From contig CALBAK010000031.1 of assembly GCA_937926445.1 (NCBI GenBank), forward strand, positions 32,906 to 96,905: a stretch of DNA of 64,000 bases, given 5' to 3'. A program made the position numbers and the translations under genes. The notes under the pieces were generated by a model. It saw nothing but the letters and a program-made list of their open reading frames with translations, was not told the DNA's origin and ran no database searches. The stretch comes from an uncultured Alphaproteobacteria bacterium (lineage in GTDB: Bacteria; Pseudomonadota; Alphaproteobacteria; Geminicoccales; Geminicoccaceae). Numbering within the stretch: position 1 is the first letter of the stretch; each line of letters begins with the position of its first letter. This document shows, piece after piece, positions 18,567 to 27,535 of this stretch.

Positions 18567-19562
18567 GTGCGGCTGCGGCTCGCGAGCTTCAATCTCGAGA
18601 ACCTCGGCAGGCAGGAGGGTGCGCTCGCGCTCGCCGAGCGGATCGCGGTCTTGCGGCCGCAGCTGCTGCGGCTCGACGCCGACCTCCTCTGTCTGCAGGA
18701 GGTGCACGGCGAGCGGCCGAGAGAGGGCGGTCCGCGGCGGCTTCTGGCGCTCGATGCGCTCGTCGAGGACACCCCTTACGCGGTCTTCGCTCGCGCGAGC
18801 ACCCGCTCGCCGGGTGCCCACGGCGCGGAGGGCTGGGTCGCCGACATCCACAATCTCGTCGTCCTGTCGCGGCTGCCGATCCGAAGCGTGCGCGAGCTGC
18901 GCCACGAGCGCGTGCCGCCCTTGCCGTTTCGCCTCTCGACCGCGAAACCCGAGCCCGTGGAAGTGCTCGCCCGCTTCGAGCGCCCGGCCCTGTTCCTCGA
19001 GGTGGAGCTGCCGGGCGGTCGCACCCTCCATCTCGTGAACCTGCACCTGAAGGCTCCCTTGGCCTCCTTCGTGCCGGGCCAGAAGCTCGGACCCTTCGCT
19101 TGGGCGAGCGTGGGCGGCTGGGCCGAGGGCTTCTTCCTGGCTGCCACCCAGCGCGCCGCCCAGGCCCTCGAGGTGCGCCTGGCCCTCGAGGCGTTGTTCG
19201 ACGCCGAGCCCGAAGCGCTCGTCGCGGTGGTGGGCGATCTCAACGCCGAGGACCGCGAGACGCCCTTGCGCATCCTCTGTGCGGAGACCGCCGATACCGG
19301 CAACGGTGCTCTGGCACCCCGCTCGCTCGTGCCGACCTGCCGCTCCCTGCCCGAGGACCGCCGCTTCACGGCGATCCATCACGGCCGGAGGCTCGCGCTC
19401 GACCACGTGCTGCTCTCGCGCGGGCTGCTCGGCCACTTTCGCGGCCTCGAGGTGCACAACGAGACGCTCGACGACGAGCTGGCACCCTCCGAGCGGGTCG
19501 AGCGCGCGACCGAGAGCTACCACGCACCCGTGGTGGCGAGCTTCGAGCTGCCGGACAAGTGA
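18567..19562 (+). CDS. endonuclease/exonuclease/phosphatase family protein
   Basis: A 331-residue protein with the EEP metal-dependent phosphoesterase fold: RLRLASFNLENLG at the start (catalytic Asn), LLCLQEVHGE (metal-binding Glu), LHLVNLHLKAP (catalytic His strand), VAVVGDLNAEDRETPL (Asp-x-Asn) and a final YHAPVVASFEL (His). I chose GTG 18567, which yields the family-like start MRLRLASFNLENL. TTG 18558 overlapping the glpK stop is an alternative. No signal peptide is visible. Substrate could be nucleic acid, a phospholipid or an inositol phosphate. Confidence 0.88.
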   Translation: MRLRLASFNLENLGRQEGALALAERIAVLRPQLLRLDADLLCLQEVHGERPREGGPRRLLALDALVEDTPYAVFARASTRSPGAHGAEGWVADIHNLVVLSRLPIRSVRELRHERVPPLPFRLSTAKPEPVEVLARFERPALFLEVELPGGRTLHLVNLHLKAPLASFVPGQKLGPFAWASVGGWAEGFFLAATQRAAQALEVRLALEALFDAEPEALVAVVGDLNAEDRETPLRILCAETADTGNGALAPRSLVPTCRSLPEDRRFTAIHHGRRLALDHVLLSRGLLGHFRGLEVHNETLDDELAPSERVERATESYHAPVVASFELPDK

Positions 19563-19652
19563 CATCCCCGATCGTCGTTCGGACGGGCGCGGGGATCGCG
19601 TCGGCGGCCCTCCGTTCGGGCGGACGCCGGAAGATGCTGCTTCGGCCGCCGT

Positions 19653-20195
19653 TCAGGAGGGCTCGGGAATTTCGTGAACGTGCACGTCGTGCGCGGCGTG
19701 GTCGGTCAGGATCCGGATCGCCGAGCGCTCGGCCGCCTCGTCGGGGGTGCGGACCCAGAGGAGAATGCCGCCCTTGTCGAGCTGCTCCTGCAGCCAGTCG
19801 GCGTGGCGGCGATCCATCCAGCGGGCGAGCACGGTACCGAGGGTGGCGCCGACGACCGCGGTGCCGGCGATCGCCGCCGCCACCGCCCCGGCCGAAGCCA
19901 CGACCACGCTCGCCGCCAAGAGGGTCGGCAGGATGGTCAAGGAGCCGATGACCATGTCCTCGCGGGTGCCGATCTGCTTGGCGGAGACGAAGCGGGTGCG
20001 CGGGGCGCGCGGATCGTCCTCGAGCTCCTCGACCCGCCGGTAGACGTGGCCGAGCTTCTTCTCGACCGTGTCCTGGCCGGCCAGGAGGCTGATCGCGTCC
20101 TTGGGGAAACCGGCCGCGCGCAGCTCGTCGACCGCCGCCTCGAGCGAGCTCCAGTCGTGGAAGACCGCCACCGCCTCGCGCACCGTGCCCGCCAT
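19653..20195 (-). CDS. small membrane stress-type protein with glycine-zipper-like segment
   Basis: A 180-residue protein starting at ATG 20195 with AAAGGAG five bases upstream. The N-terminal about 50 residues look like the ferredoxin-like heat-induced YflT/general-stress domain (EAVAVFHDWSSLEAAVDEL, RAAGFPKDAISLLAG). A hydrophobic Ala/Gly-rich segment TLLAASVVVASAGAVAAAIA spans about residues 92-125. The C-terminal part has a domain ending LLWVRTPDEAAERSAIRILT and a His-rich DHAAHDVHVHEI. Related proteins are stress-linked membrane proteins of unknown biochemical function. Confidence 0.6.
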   Translation of the reverse strand: MAGTVREAVAVFHDWSSLEAAVDELRAAGFPKDAISLLAGQDTVEKKLGHVYRRVEELEDDPRAPRTRFVSAKQIGTREDMVIGSLTILPTLLAASVVVASAGAVAAAIAGTAVVGATLGTVLARWMDRRHADWLQEQLDKGGILLWVRTPDEAAERSAIRILTDHAAHDVHVHEIPEPS

Positions 20196-20391
20196 ACCCG
20201 CTCCTTTCCGCTCGCGCCCGCCGCAGCCTTTCGCCGGCCCCCTTTGGCGCCGCTCGCGCGCGACGCGATCTTGCCCGCCAGGCGTAGGCTGCGCGTCGAT
20301 CCAGATCAAGTCCGACCGGCGGGGCGGCCGGCTTCCGTAGCACGGCGCGCCGTGCTCTAAGGCCGCCGGCGACCAGCGGGGGAGGCGGGCC

Positions 20392-21195
20392 TTGGCGATC
20401 GAACGGGTTCTCGTGACCGGGGCGGCGGGGGCGCTGGGGCGGGTCGTGCGCGCGCATCTCAAAGGGCGCTATCGCCTGCTGCGGCTATCCGACATAGCAC
20501 CGATGGACCCGGCGGGTCCGGGCGAGGAGGTCGTGCGGGCCGATCTCGCTGATGCCGCGGCCATGGACCGGCTGCTCGACGGCATCCAGGCCGTGGTCCA
20601 TCTGGGCGGGCATTCGGTCGAAGGCAGCTGGGAGCAGATCCTGCGCGCCAACATCGTGGGTCTGATCAACCTCTACGAGGCGGCCCGAAAGGCCGGGACC
20701 GACCGGGTCCTGTTCGCCTCTTCCAACCACGCGGTGGGGTTCCACCGGCGCTGGCCGCGCACCGACCACACTGCCCCGGCCAAACCCGATTCGCGCTACG
20801 GGGTCTCGAAGGCGTTCGGCGAGGACCTCGCGCTCTACTACGCGAACAAGCACGGGATCCGCGGCTTCTGCATGCGGATCGGCAGCGCTCGGGCGGAGCC
20901 CGTCGACGAGCGCCAGCTCAGCACCTGGCAGTCCTACCCCGATTTCTGCCGGCTCGTGGACGTCGGACTCACCGCCTGGTACCGCTACGAGATCGTCTAC
21001 GGCGTCTCGGCCAACACGCGGAGTTTCTGGGACAATCGCAACGCCGAGCGGCTCGGCTACCGGCCGCAGGACGATGCCGAGGCCTGGGCGGCGAAGCTCG
21101 AGGGGATCAAGAGCCCGCATCTGGTCGACGAGCTCCATGTGGGCGGACCCTTCTGCAGCGCCGACTTCACGGGCCGGGTCGAGGATATCGTCTGA
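20392..21195 (+). CDS. udh: NAD-dependent sugar dehydrogenase, uronate dehydrogenase-like
   Basis: A 267-residue extended SDR enzyme. The Rossmann motif is VLVTGAAGALGRVV (residues 6-19), the acidic NAD-binding residue lies in LRLSDIAPMD, the active-site region is VLFASSNHAVGFHRR with YGVSKAFGEDL (Tyr-x-x-x-Lys), and the substrate Arg is in MRIGSARAEP. SSNH followed by VGFHRR and the length fit uronate dehydrogenases, which oxidise glucuronate or galacturonate to aldarolactones. Other SDRs of the same size cannot be excluded. It starts at TTG 20392 with GGAGG upstream. No other uronate genes are nearby. Confidence 0.82.
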   Translation: MAIERVLVTGAAGALGRVVRAHLKGRYRLLRLSDIAPMDPAGPGEEVVRADLADAAAMDRLLDGIQAVVHLGGHSVEGSWEQILRANIVGLINLYEAARKAGTDRVLFASSNHAVGFHRRWPRTDHTAPAKPDSRYGVSKAFGEDLALYYANKHGIRGFCMRIGSARAEPVDERQLSTWQSYPDFCRLVDVGLTAWYRYEIVYGVSANTRSFWDNRNAERLGYRPQDDAEAWAAKLEGIKSPHLVDELHVGGPFCSADFTGRVEDIV

Positions 21196-21309
21196 GGCGC
21201 GATTGACAGGAGCCGGTCGCGGCCGCCAGAAGGCCGCGCGCCGACCGCGGCGCGAGATCCGCCTCGACCACCCGCGACCGCGGCGCCGCTCCGGGGCCCG
21301 CTTCGATCG

Positions 21310-22266
21310 ATGAGCACGCTGCTCGATTTCGAGAAACCGATCGCCGAACTCGAGGGCAAGGCCAAGGAGCTGCGCCACCTCCAGGACGGCAGCGAGCTCG
21401 ACCTCGCCGACGAGATCGCCCGGCTCGAGAGCCGGGCCGCCAAGCTGCTCTCCGCCACTTACGCCAAGCTCACGCCGTGGCAGAAGGCGCAGGTGGCGCG
21501 CCATCCCGACCGGCCGCGCTTCAAGGACTACGTGGCGGAGCTGATCGAGGATTTCACCCGGCTCGCGGGCGACCGGGCGTTTGCCGACGATGCCGCGATC
21601 CAGGGCGGGATCGGCCGGTTGCGCGGCCGCTCGGTCATGGTGATCGGCCAAGAGAAGGGGTCCGACACCGAAGAGCGGGTGCGGCACAATTTCGGCATGG
21701 CCCGGCCGGAGGGCTATCGCAAGGCGGTCCGCCTCATGCGCCTGGCCGAACGCTTCGGCCTGCCGGTCGTCACGCTCGTCGACACGCCGGGGGCGCATCC
21801 CGGGATCGACGCCGAGGAGCGCGGCCAGGCCGAGGCGATCGCCCGCTCGATCGAGTGCTGCCTCGATCTCGAGGTACCGATCGTCTCGGTGATCGTGGGC
21901 GAGGGGGGCTCGGGGGGCGCGATCGCGCTGGCCGCCGCCGATCGGGTGCTGATGCTCGAGCACAGCATCTATTCGGTGATCTCGCCCGAGGGTTGTGCGG
22001 CGATCCTCTGGCGGGCTGCGGACAAGGCGCCCGAGGCGGCCGAGGCCTTGAAGTTCACGGCCCAGGACCTCCTGGGATTGGGCCTGATCGACGAGGTGAT
22101 CGCCGAGCCGCTCGGCGGTGCGCATCGCGGTCGGCAGACCACCATCCGCTCGGTCGGGGACGCGATCGAGCGGCACCTCGCCGACCTCTCCGGCCGCGAC
22201 GGCTCGGCGTTGCGCGAGGCTCGCCGGGCGCGCTTTCTCGCCATGGGCCGCCCCGCCGAGGGGTGA
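21310..22266 (+). CDS. accA: acetyl-CoA carboxylase carboxyltransferase subunit alpha
   Basis: A 318-residue protein matching AccA end to end: [20 protein letters not shown] at the N terminus with its coiled helix, [20 protein letters not shown], the oxyanion-forming [25 protein letters not shown] as [19 protein letters not shown], and [14 protein letters not shown]. With AccD it transfers carboxyl from biotin-BCCP to acetyl-CoA, making malonyl-CoA for fatty acid synthesis. The other acc genes are not in the window, which is usual. It ends 3 bp from the convergent TVP38 gene. Confidence 0.97.
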   Translation: MSTLLDFEKPIAELEGKAKELRHLQDGSELDLADEIARLESRAAKLLSATYAKLTPWQKAQVARHPDRPRFKDYVAELIEDFTRLAGDRAFADDAAIQGGIGRLRGRSVMVIGQEKGSDTEERVRHNFGMARPEGYRKAVRLMRLAERFGLPVVTLVDTPGAHPGIDAEERGQAEAIARSIECCLDLEVPIVSVIVGEGGSGGAIALAAADRVLMLEHSIYSVISPEGCAAILWRAADKAPEAAEALKFTAQDLLGLGLIDEVIAEPLGGAHRGRQTTIRSVGDAIERHLADLSGRDGSALREARRARFLAMGRPAEG

Positions 22267-22269
22267 GGC

Positions 22270-23001
22270 TCAGCCCATGGCGTGGCGCAGGCGGCGCCAG
22301 GCGACCGGGAGAAGGGCGAGGAGGGCGAGCCCGAGAAGCGGGAGCAGCACGGCGGGCTCGAGGATCAGGCCGAGATCGGGCTCCTCGCCGCGTTCGAGGA
22401 CGTGCCCGAGCCCGGCACCCATGCTCGCATAGACGAGGCTGCCCGGGACGATGCCGAGGGCGGTGGCGAGCGCGAAGGTGCGCAAGGGCACGCCCAAAAG
22501 GGCCGGCACGAGATTGACGAGCCAGAACGGGAAGACCGGCACGAGGCGGAGGGCCAGGAGATAGGAGAAGGCATTCGCCCGGAACCCCTCGGCCATCCCC
22601 GCGAGCCAGGGCCCGGCGCGGGCACGCAAGGGCTCGCCGAGCGCGCTGCGGGCGATCAGGAAGAGGAGAACGGCACCCGCGGTCGCGCCGATCACGACGA
22701 GGAGCGTGGCGAGCAGCGTTCCGAACAGGAAGCCGCCCGCGAGGGTGAGGGCGAGCGCCCCCGGGATCGAGAGCGCGGTCGCCGCGGTGTAGAGCAGCAC
22801 GTAGAGCAGCGCGCTCGCGATCGGCCGCTCGGTTACGAAGGCGACGAGCATCGCCCGGTGCCGGCGCAGGCTCTCGAGGCTCGCGAGCTCGTGCGCCCCG
22901 GTCGCGAACACGAGGGCGAGGGCCGCGAGCAGGAGGGCGAGCGGCAGAAGCCGGCGGAGCCGCCCGGGGCCGACGGCGGCGGGACCGGTCGCGAGGTTCA
23001 T
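22270..23001 (-). CDS. TVP38/TMEM64 (DedA-like, SNARE-associated) membrane protein
   Basis: A 243-residue protein with about six hydrophobic segments. The family hallmark is the re-entrant loop region LSIPGALALTLAGGFLFGT with GATAGAVLLFLIARSALGEPL, followed by FSYLLALRLVPVFPFWLVNL as YLLALRLVPVFPFWLVN. Proteins of this superfamily are thought to move lipids or ions across the inner membrane. It overlaps the stop of the upstream FAD reductase gene by 4 bp (ATGA). Pairing of TVP38 proteins with mercuric-reductase-like flavoproteins, sometimes as fusions, is known from other bacteria. Confidence 0.9.
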   Translation of the reverse strand: MNLATGPAAVGPGRLRRLLPLALLLAALALVFATGAHELASLESLRRHRAMLVAFVTERPIASALLYVLLYTAATALSIPGALALTLAGGFLFGTLLATLLVVIGATAGAVLLFLIARSALGEPLRARAGPWLAGMAEGFRANAFSYLLALRLVPVFPFWLVNLVPALLGVPLRTFALATALGIVPGSLVYASMGAGLGHVLERGEEPDLGLILEPAVLLPLLGLALLALLPVAWRRLRHAMG

Positions 23002-24413
23002 CCGAGCTTCGCGAGCCAGCGCACGAGCCGCCGCGTGCGCTCGCCGAAGAGGGTCGGTGTGTACCAGCTGCCGGCCACCCGCTTCGTGATTTCCGAGAGG
23101 GTCGGATAGGGAACGAGGGCCGAAGCGAGCGCGCCGATGGCGAGCCGGCGCTCGATCGCCAGGATCCAGGGAAGGAGCAGTTCGCCGGCCTGCGACCCCA
23201 GGATCGCCACCCCCAGCACCCGGCCGTGGGCAGCGACGACGGCTTCGATCCGGCCGAGGGTCTCCCGCTCGGCTCGGGCGCGGTCGTTGTCGGCGAAGTC
23301 CCAGACGAGGATGCGGTGCCGGATACCGCGGGTGGCGGCCTCGGCCGCCGAGAGCCCGACCGCGGCGAGCTCGGGGTCGGTGAAGGTCACCCGCGGCAGG
23401 GCCACGGGCGTGCCGCGCGCGGGCAGACGGAAGAGGATGTTGCGGATCACGATCCCGGCCTGCCAGCCGGCCAGGTGGGTGAACTGCGGCCCGCCCGTGC
23501 AGTCGCCGATCGCATAGACCCGTGGATTGCTCGTACGCAACCGATGGTCGACCGCGATGCCGGCCCGCGAGTAGCGGATGCCGGCGAGCTCGAGGCCGAG
23601 CCCCTCGACGGTCGGCCGGCGCCCGGTGGCGACCAGGAGATGGCTGCCGGAGACCCGCTGCTCACCGTCCGGGCTTGCCACGACGACGGTCGGACCGGGC
23701 TCGATCCGGCGGACCTCGACCCTCTCGAGGAGCCGGATGCCTTCGGCCAGGAAGCGCCGGCGCAGAAGGTCGACGAGCGCCGGGGGCTCGCGCGGAAGCA
23801 TCGTCCCGATGTCGAGGAGGGTGACCGCCGAGCCGAGACGGCGGAACGCCTGGGCGAGCTCGCAGCCGATCGGCCCGGCGCCGAGGACGAGGAGGTGGTC
23901 CGGCCGGTCGCGCAGCTCGAAGACGGTCTCGTTGGTGAGGTGGGGGACCTCGGCGAGGCCCGGGATCGGCGGCACGGCGGGTCTCGAGCCGGTCGCGAGC
24001 ACGAAGCGGCGGGCGCGGATCCGCTGCTCGCCGGCCTCGACCTCGGCCGGCCCCGTGAAGCGGGCGCGGGCCAGGATCACCCGCACGCCCAGGCCTTCGA
24101 AGCGCTCGACCGAATCGTGCGGGGCGATCGCCGCAATCACCGAGCGGACATGGTCCATCACCCGCGCGAAGTCGATCTCGGGCGCGACGGCACGAATGCC
24201 GAAAGGCTCGGCCTCGCGGATCGCCTGGGCCCGACGGGCGGCGGCTACGAGGCTTTTGGACGGCACGCAGCCCAGGTTGAGGCAGTCGCCGCCCATCCGA
24301 TCGGCCTCGACGAGCACGACCGAGGCGCCCATCTGCACTGCCCCGGCGGCGAGGGTGAGGCCGCCCGAGCCGCCGCCGATCACGCACAGGTCCGGGGTCG
24401 AGACGATGGTCAC
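22998..24413 (-). CDS. FAD-dependent pyridine nucleotide-disulfide oxidoreductase (mercuric-reductase-like)
   Basis: A 471-residue flavoprotein. It has the FAD motif LCVIGGGSGGLTLAAGAVQM (residues 10-29), the redox disulfide GGDCLNLGCVPSKSL, the NAD(P)-binding LLVLGAGPIGCELAQAF, the second FAD motif VYAIGDCTGG and a dimerisation domain ending LVPYPTLSEITKRVAGSWY. The usual active-site His in HPTLSE is Tyr here, so classical lipoamide dehydrogenase chemistry is unlikely. No N-terminal heavy-metal domain or C-terminal Cys pair is present, so it is not a true MerA. It is coupled to the TVP38 gene and divergent from the editing-protein gene. Confidence 0.88.
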   Translation of the reverse strand: MTIVSTPDLCVIGGGSGGLTLAAGAVQMGASVVLVEADRMGGDCLNLGCVPSKSLVAAARRAQAIREAEPFGIRAVAPEIDFARVMDHVRSVIAAIAPHDSVERFEGLGVRVILARARFTGPAEVEAGEQRIRARRFVLATGSRPAVPPIPGLAEVPHLTNETVFELRDRPDHLLVLGAGPIGCELAQAFRRLGSAVTLLDIGTMLPREPPALVDLLRRRFLAEGIRLLERVEVRRIEPGPTVVVASPDGEQRVSGSHLLVATGRRPTVEGLGLELAGIRYSRAGIAVDHRLRTSNPRVYAIGDCTGGPQFTHLAGWQAGIVIRNILFRLPARGTPVALPRVTFTDPELAAVGLSAAEAATRGIRHRILVWDFADNDRARAERETLGRIEAVVAAHGRVLGVAILGSQAGELLLPWILAIERRLAIGALASALVPYPTLSEITKRVAGSWYTPTLFGERTRRLVRWLAKLG

Positions 24414-24506
24414 GGCCGACGAGGCTAGGTCGTGCGGGCGCGCCCGGCAATTGACGAGGGCGCGAGACGGCCGTGATCTGCGCCCCGGTCGTCACGCGGA
24501 GGAGCC

Positions 24507-25013
24507 ATGGCGCGCGGTCCCGAGGAACTCCTGGCCTTTCTCGCCGAGCTCGGGTTCGTGGTGGTCACCCACCGGCATCCGCCGGTCTTCACGGTCGAGG
24601 AGGCGGCGGTCCACACCGCGCACCTGCCCGGCGGTCACACCAAGAACCTGTTCCTCGAGGACCGGTCGGGTGGTCTCTGGCTCGTCTCCTGCCTCGACCG
24701 GCAGACGGTCAAGGTCAATGCGCTCGCTCGGCTCTTGGGCGCGCCTCGGGTGAGCTTCGGCTCGGCCGAGCGGTTGCGCCAGGCGCTCGGGGTCGAGCCC
24801 GGCTCGGTCACTCCCTTCGCTCTGATCAACGACGAAGCCCACCGGGTGCGGCCGGTCTGGGACAGCAAGATGCTGGCCCTGCCGCTTCTCAACTTCCACC
24901 CGCTCGTCAATACCATGACGACGGCGATCACGCCCGCGGACCTGCGCCGGTTCGCCGCCGCCACCGGCCACGTCCCGATCGAGCTCGACCTCGACGCCAC
25001 GCTTTCGGCCTGA
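24507..25013 (+). CDS. YbaK/ProXp-type aminoacyl-tRNA editing protein
   Basis: A 168-residue free-standing editing domain of the INS/ProXp-ala (PrdX) type: HLPGGHTKNLFLEDRSGG (core Lys strand), LDRQTVKVNALARLLGA, FGSAERLRQALGVEPGSVTP as ERLRQALGVEPGSVTP, FALINDE and NFHPLVNTMTTAI. Such proteins hydrolyse Ala-tRNA(Pro) or related mischarged tRNAs. Length and order match the family exactly and there are no lesions. It starts at ATG 24507, with CGGAGGAGCC just upstream as ribosome-binding site. Confidence 0.93.
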   Translation: MARGPEELLAFLAELGFVVVTHRHPPVFTVEEAAVHTAHLPGGHTKNLFLEDRSGGLWLVSCLDRQTVKVNALARLLGAPRVSFGSAERLRQALGVEPGSVTPFALINDEAHRVRPVWDSKMLALPLLNFHPLVNTMTTAITPADLRRFAAATGHVPIELDLDATLSA

Positions 25014-25063
25014 GCGACGCGTTTCGCCTGGTGTCGGGGGCGAGCCTCGGCTGAGGGCCGACC

Positions 25064-26431
25064 ATGATAACGGGTCTCGATTTGTCGTCGCCGCCGCGGC
25101 GAGCGATCCTCACGGGTTTGGCCGGCCTGGCCACGGGCGCGCTGGCGCCCGGACCGCTCGCGGCCGTGAGGCGGGCCGACGATGCCCGCTGGATCGAGCC
25201 CTACGACTTTTCGCTCTCGGACCCGTTCGCTGCCACCGTGGTCGGCACCCCGCTCGCCGAACAGTCCGAGCGGCCCGAGCTGCGGGTCGGTGTGAACGCC
25301 TTTCGCGACCGGGTCGGTGTGCTCGCCGGCCGCGGTCCCCGACATCTTCTGGTACGACCGGCGCGGCCTCGGCTACGGCGTCGCATACCTGCCCGGCCCC
25401 GCCCCGCTCGTCGTGCTCGTCGCCGGCACGGGCGGGGCGTTGAACTCGCGCACGACGCAGATCCTCGCCCGCAGTCTTCTGGCCGGCGGCTTCCACGTGC
25501 TCGGGCTCTCCTCGCCGAGCTTCGGCAATTTCTAGACCACCGCCTCGACGAGCGGCGTGCCGGGCCGGCTGCACGAGGACGCTCGCGATCTGCATCGGGC
25601 CCTCGAGGCGATCCTCCCGGCGGTCGAGCGGCGGATCGCGATCACCGGGTTGCATCTCGCGGGCTACAGCCTGGGTGCGGCGCACGCCGCCCGTCTCCTC
25701 CGCCTGGCCGATGCGCGCGGCCGGTTCCGCTTCGAGCGCGTGCTGCTCTCGAACCCGCCCAAGAGCCTGTTCAGCTCGCTGCGGATCGTCGATGCGCTCT
25801 ACGAGCGGCACCTCGCCGATCCGCCGCGGGCCCGGGCCTTCGTCGACGGGGCGTTTCGGGCCTTCGCCGAGCTGCAGAAGAAGGCGGGGGGGGTGCGCTC
25901 GATACCTCGCGCGACTTCCTCTTCGATGTCTATCGTGCGCTGCGGCCGGGTCGGGAGACGCTCGAAGCCCTCGTGGGCCTCGTTTTTCGGATGATGGCGA
26001 CCAACCTCGCCTCCATCGCGGACGTGCTCACGGGCTCGAACTATCTCGTGGCCGCCGATGCGCCGCTCGGCCCGACGAGCTCGCTCGGCAACGTCTTCGT
26101 CCAGGGCAACCGGCTCTCTTTCGAGCAGTTCCTGGACGGGCTCTACGTCCCTTGGTTCCGGCGCAGCGAACCCGGTTACGATCGGGCCCGGGCGATCGCC
26201 GAGGGTGATCTGGCCTCGATCGAGACTTTTCTGCGCTGGGATTCGAGGCTCGGGCTGATGACGAACGCCGACGATATCATCCTGGCGCCCGGCGAGCTCG
26301 CCTGGTTCGAACGGGTGTTCGCGCAGCGGGCGGTGATCTTTCCGAAGGGCGGTCATTGCGGGAATGGTGCCGAGCGCCGCTTCGTGCCAAAGCTCGCAGC
26401 CTTCTTCACCGACGGTTGGGCCGGCCGATGA
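25064..26431 (+). pseudogene. alpha/beta-hydrolase-like protein gene broken by two frameshifts and a stop
   Basis: The parts read as one protein only across frames. The first frame (25064 to about 25320) gives a Tat-like start PPRRAILTGLAGLATGALA and ARWIEPYDFSLSDPFAATV. The second gives DIFWYDRRGLGYGVAYLPGP and LVVLVAGTGGALNSRT (oxyanion-type turn), hits TAG at 25533-25535 after SPSFGNF, and resumes as VPGRLHEDARDLHRALEAIL with ITGLHLAGYSLGAAHAARLL (nucleophile elbow GYSLG). At a run of eight G (about 25885-25892) it returns to the first frame for FLFDVYRALRPGRETLE to a His-containing end FPKGGHCGNG. Catalytic parts survive but no intact product can be made. Its stop overlaps the mlaA start (ATGA). 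Confidence 0.8.
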
Positions 26432-27168
26432 GACCGGCTCCGGCCGCCGCTCTTCTCTCGCTGCTCGGTGGCCGCGCGGCGCTGCCGGCCGATCGGCTCG
26501 GCTCGATCGAGCCGCTGCATCGCCTGCCGGTGGACGGCGCGCGCGAGCCGGCGGTGATCGAGGTGTTCGATCCCCGCGAGGGGTTCAACCGCGGGGTCTA
26601 CGCCTTCAACGCCGAATTCGACGAGCGGATCTTGCTGCCGATCGCCGAGGCCTATCGGAAGAGGGTGCCGGAGCCGATCCGTCGAAGGGTGACGAACTTC
26701 TTCGACAGTCTCGCGGAGATTCGGAACGCCACCAACGGCCTCTTACAGGCGCGGCCGGAGGTGGCGAGCCGGGCGTTGATCCGCTTCGCGGTGAACAGCA
26801 CGCTCGGTCTGTTCGGCCTGTTCGACGTGGCGGGGGCCGCCGGTCTCACCGAGCAGGACGAGGATTTCGGCCAGACGCTCGGCTGGTGGGGCGTTCCGGC
26901 AGGGCCCTATCTCGTGCTGCCGATCCTGGGCCGCTCGAGCTTGCGCGACGCCTTCGGCCTCGCGGCCGACGCGGTCGCGACGCGGACGGTGAGCCCGGCC
27001 CAGGAGATCAACGAAGCCGCCTATGCGAGCCCGCTCGTCTACGGGTTCGAGGCGATCGACAGCCGAGCCAGTGTCGTGTTCCGCTACTACGACAGCGGCT
27101 CGGCCTTCGAGTACGACGTGGTCCGCTTCCTCGCGACGCGCCGGCGGGAACTCGAGATCCTGCACTGA
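26428..27168 (+). CDS. mlaA: MlaA/VacJ-family outer-membrane lipid-asymmetry protein
   Basis: A 246-residue protein from ATG 26428. MlaA features are FDPREGFNRGVYAFNAEFDE, RRVTNFFDSLAEIRNATNGLLQ as VTNFFDSLAEIRNATNGLL, FAVNSTLGLFGLFDVA, EDFGQTLGWWGVPAGPYLVLP and FGLAADAVATRTVSPAQ. The family removes phospholipids from the outer leaflet of the outer membrane and passes them to MlaC/MlaBDEF. A signal-like N terminus is present but I see no lipobox cysteine, so it may be a non-lipidated form, as in several alphaproteobacteria. The mla ABC genes are not in this window. It is coupled to the broken hydrolase gene upstream. Confidence 0.92.
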   Translation: MRPAPAAALLSLLGGRAALPADRLGSIEPLHRLPVDGAREPAVIEVFDPREGFNRGVYAFNAEFDERILLPIAEAYRKRVPEPIRRRVTNFFDSLAEIRNATNGLLQARPEVASRALIRFAVNSTLGLFGLFDVAGAAGLTEQDEDFGQTLGWWGVPAGPYLVLPILGRSSLRDAFGLAADAVATRTVSPAQEINEAAYASPLVYGFEAIDSRASVVFRYYDSGSAFEYDVVRFLATRRRELEILH

Positions 27169-27181
27169 GCCGCGGTCGGTC

Positions 27182-27222
27182 GGGCTTGCCAAGCCCGCCC
27201 GCCTCCCCTAAGTGAGGCGGGC
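27182..27222. terminator. two tandem perfect hairpins after mlaA
   Basis: GGGCTT-GCC-AAGCCC (27182-27196) is followed directly by GCCCGCCTC (27197-27205), an 8-base loop, and GAGGCGGGC (27214-27222), a perfect 9-bp stem. They lie between the mlaA stop and tRNA-Gly. There is no T-run, so intrinsic termination is not certain; they may separate mlaA transcripts from the tRNA. Confidence 0.5.
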
Positions 27223-27233
27223 ACCTCGACGAT

Positions 27234-27308
27234 GCGGGCGTAGCTCAGGGGTAGAGCACAACCTTGCCAAGGTTGGGGTCGAGGGTTCGAATCCCTTCGC
27301 CCGCTCCA
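27234..27308 (+). tRNA. tRNA-Gly (anticodon GCC)
   Basis: A full cloverleaf: acceptor GCGGGCG (27234-27240) pairs with CGCCCGC (27298-27304), D arm GCTCAGGGGTAGAGC, anticodon stem CAACC/GGTTG around loop TTGCCAA (anticodon GCC), T loop TTCGAAT, discriminator T and an encoded CCA at 27306-27308. It reads GGC/GGU codons, the major Gly codons in GC-rich genomes. Confidence 0.98.
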
Positions 27309-27469
27309 TTCGGCCCCCGCTTGCCACCTTTCTTTGCGGCTTCTGGATCGATGCCTGGTCCCCCGCGAATCCTCCGCCGCGCGGACGGGTGGCGGCACGG
27401 GCGGCGCTTCCCTCGCCGCGCGCATGGCCCCCTGCCGACGGAAGCAGACACGGTGTCGCAGATCGGCCG

Positions 27470-27498
27470 TTGACCCTTCACGCTCGCTCACTTAGCAT
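27470..27498 (+). promoter_or_regulatory. sigma-70-like promoter of the Rieske/PQQ/aldehyde-oxidase cluster
   Basis: TTGACC (27470-27475) and TAGCAT (27493-27498) are separated by exactly 17 bp. The following 37 bp are AT-rich and end in GGGAGG before the GTG start at 27536. In this GC-rich sequence that is a strong candidate for the promoter of the whole periplasmic oxidation cluster. Confidence 0.6.
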
Positions 27499-27535
27499 TC
27501 TGGTTTAAAGAGGATAAGAAACCCCGGGAGGCGAC

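Noticed and set aside
22998..24413. Mercuric reductase (merA)
   Set aside because: No N-terminal heavy-metal domain, no C-terminal vicinal Cys pair and no mer genes nearby.
25533..25535. In-frame TAG as a programmed readthrough or recoded codon
   Set aside because: The same gene has two frameshifts, and other genes here end at ordinary TAG codons, so simple inactivation or error is more likely.
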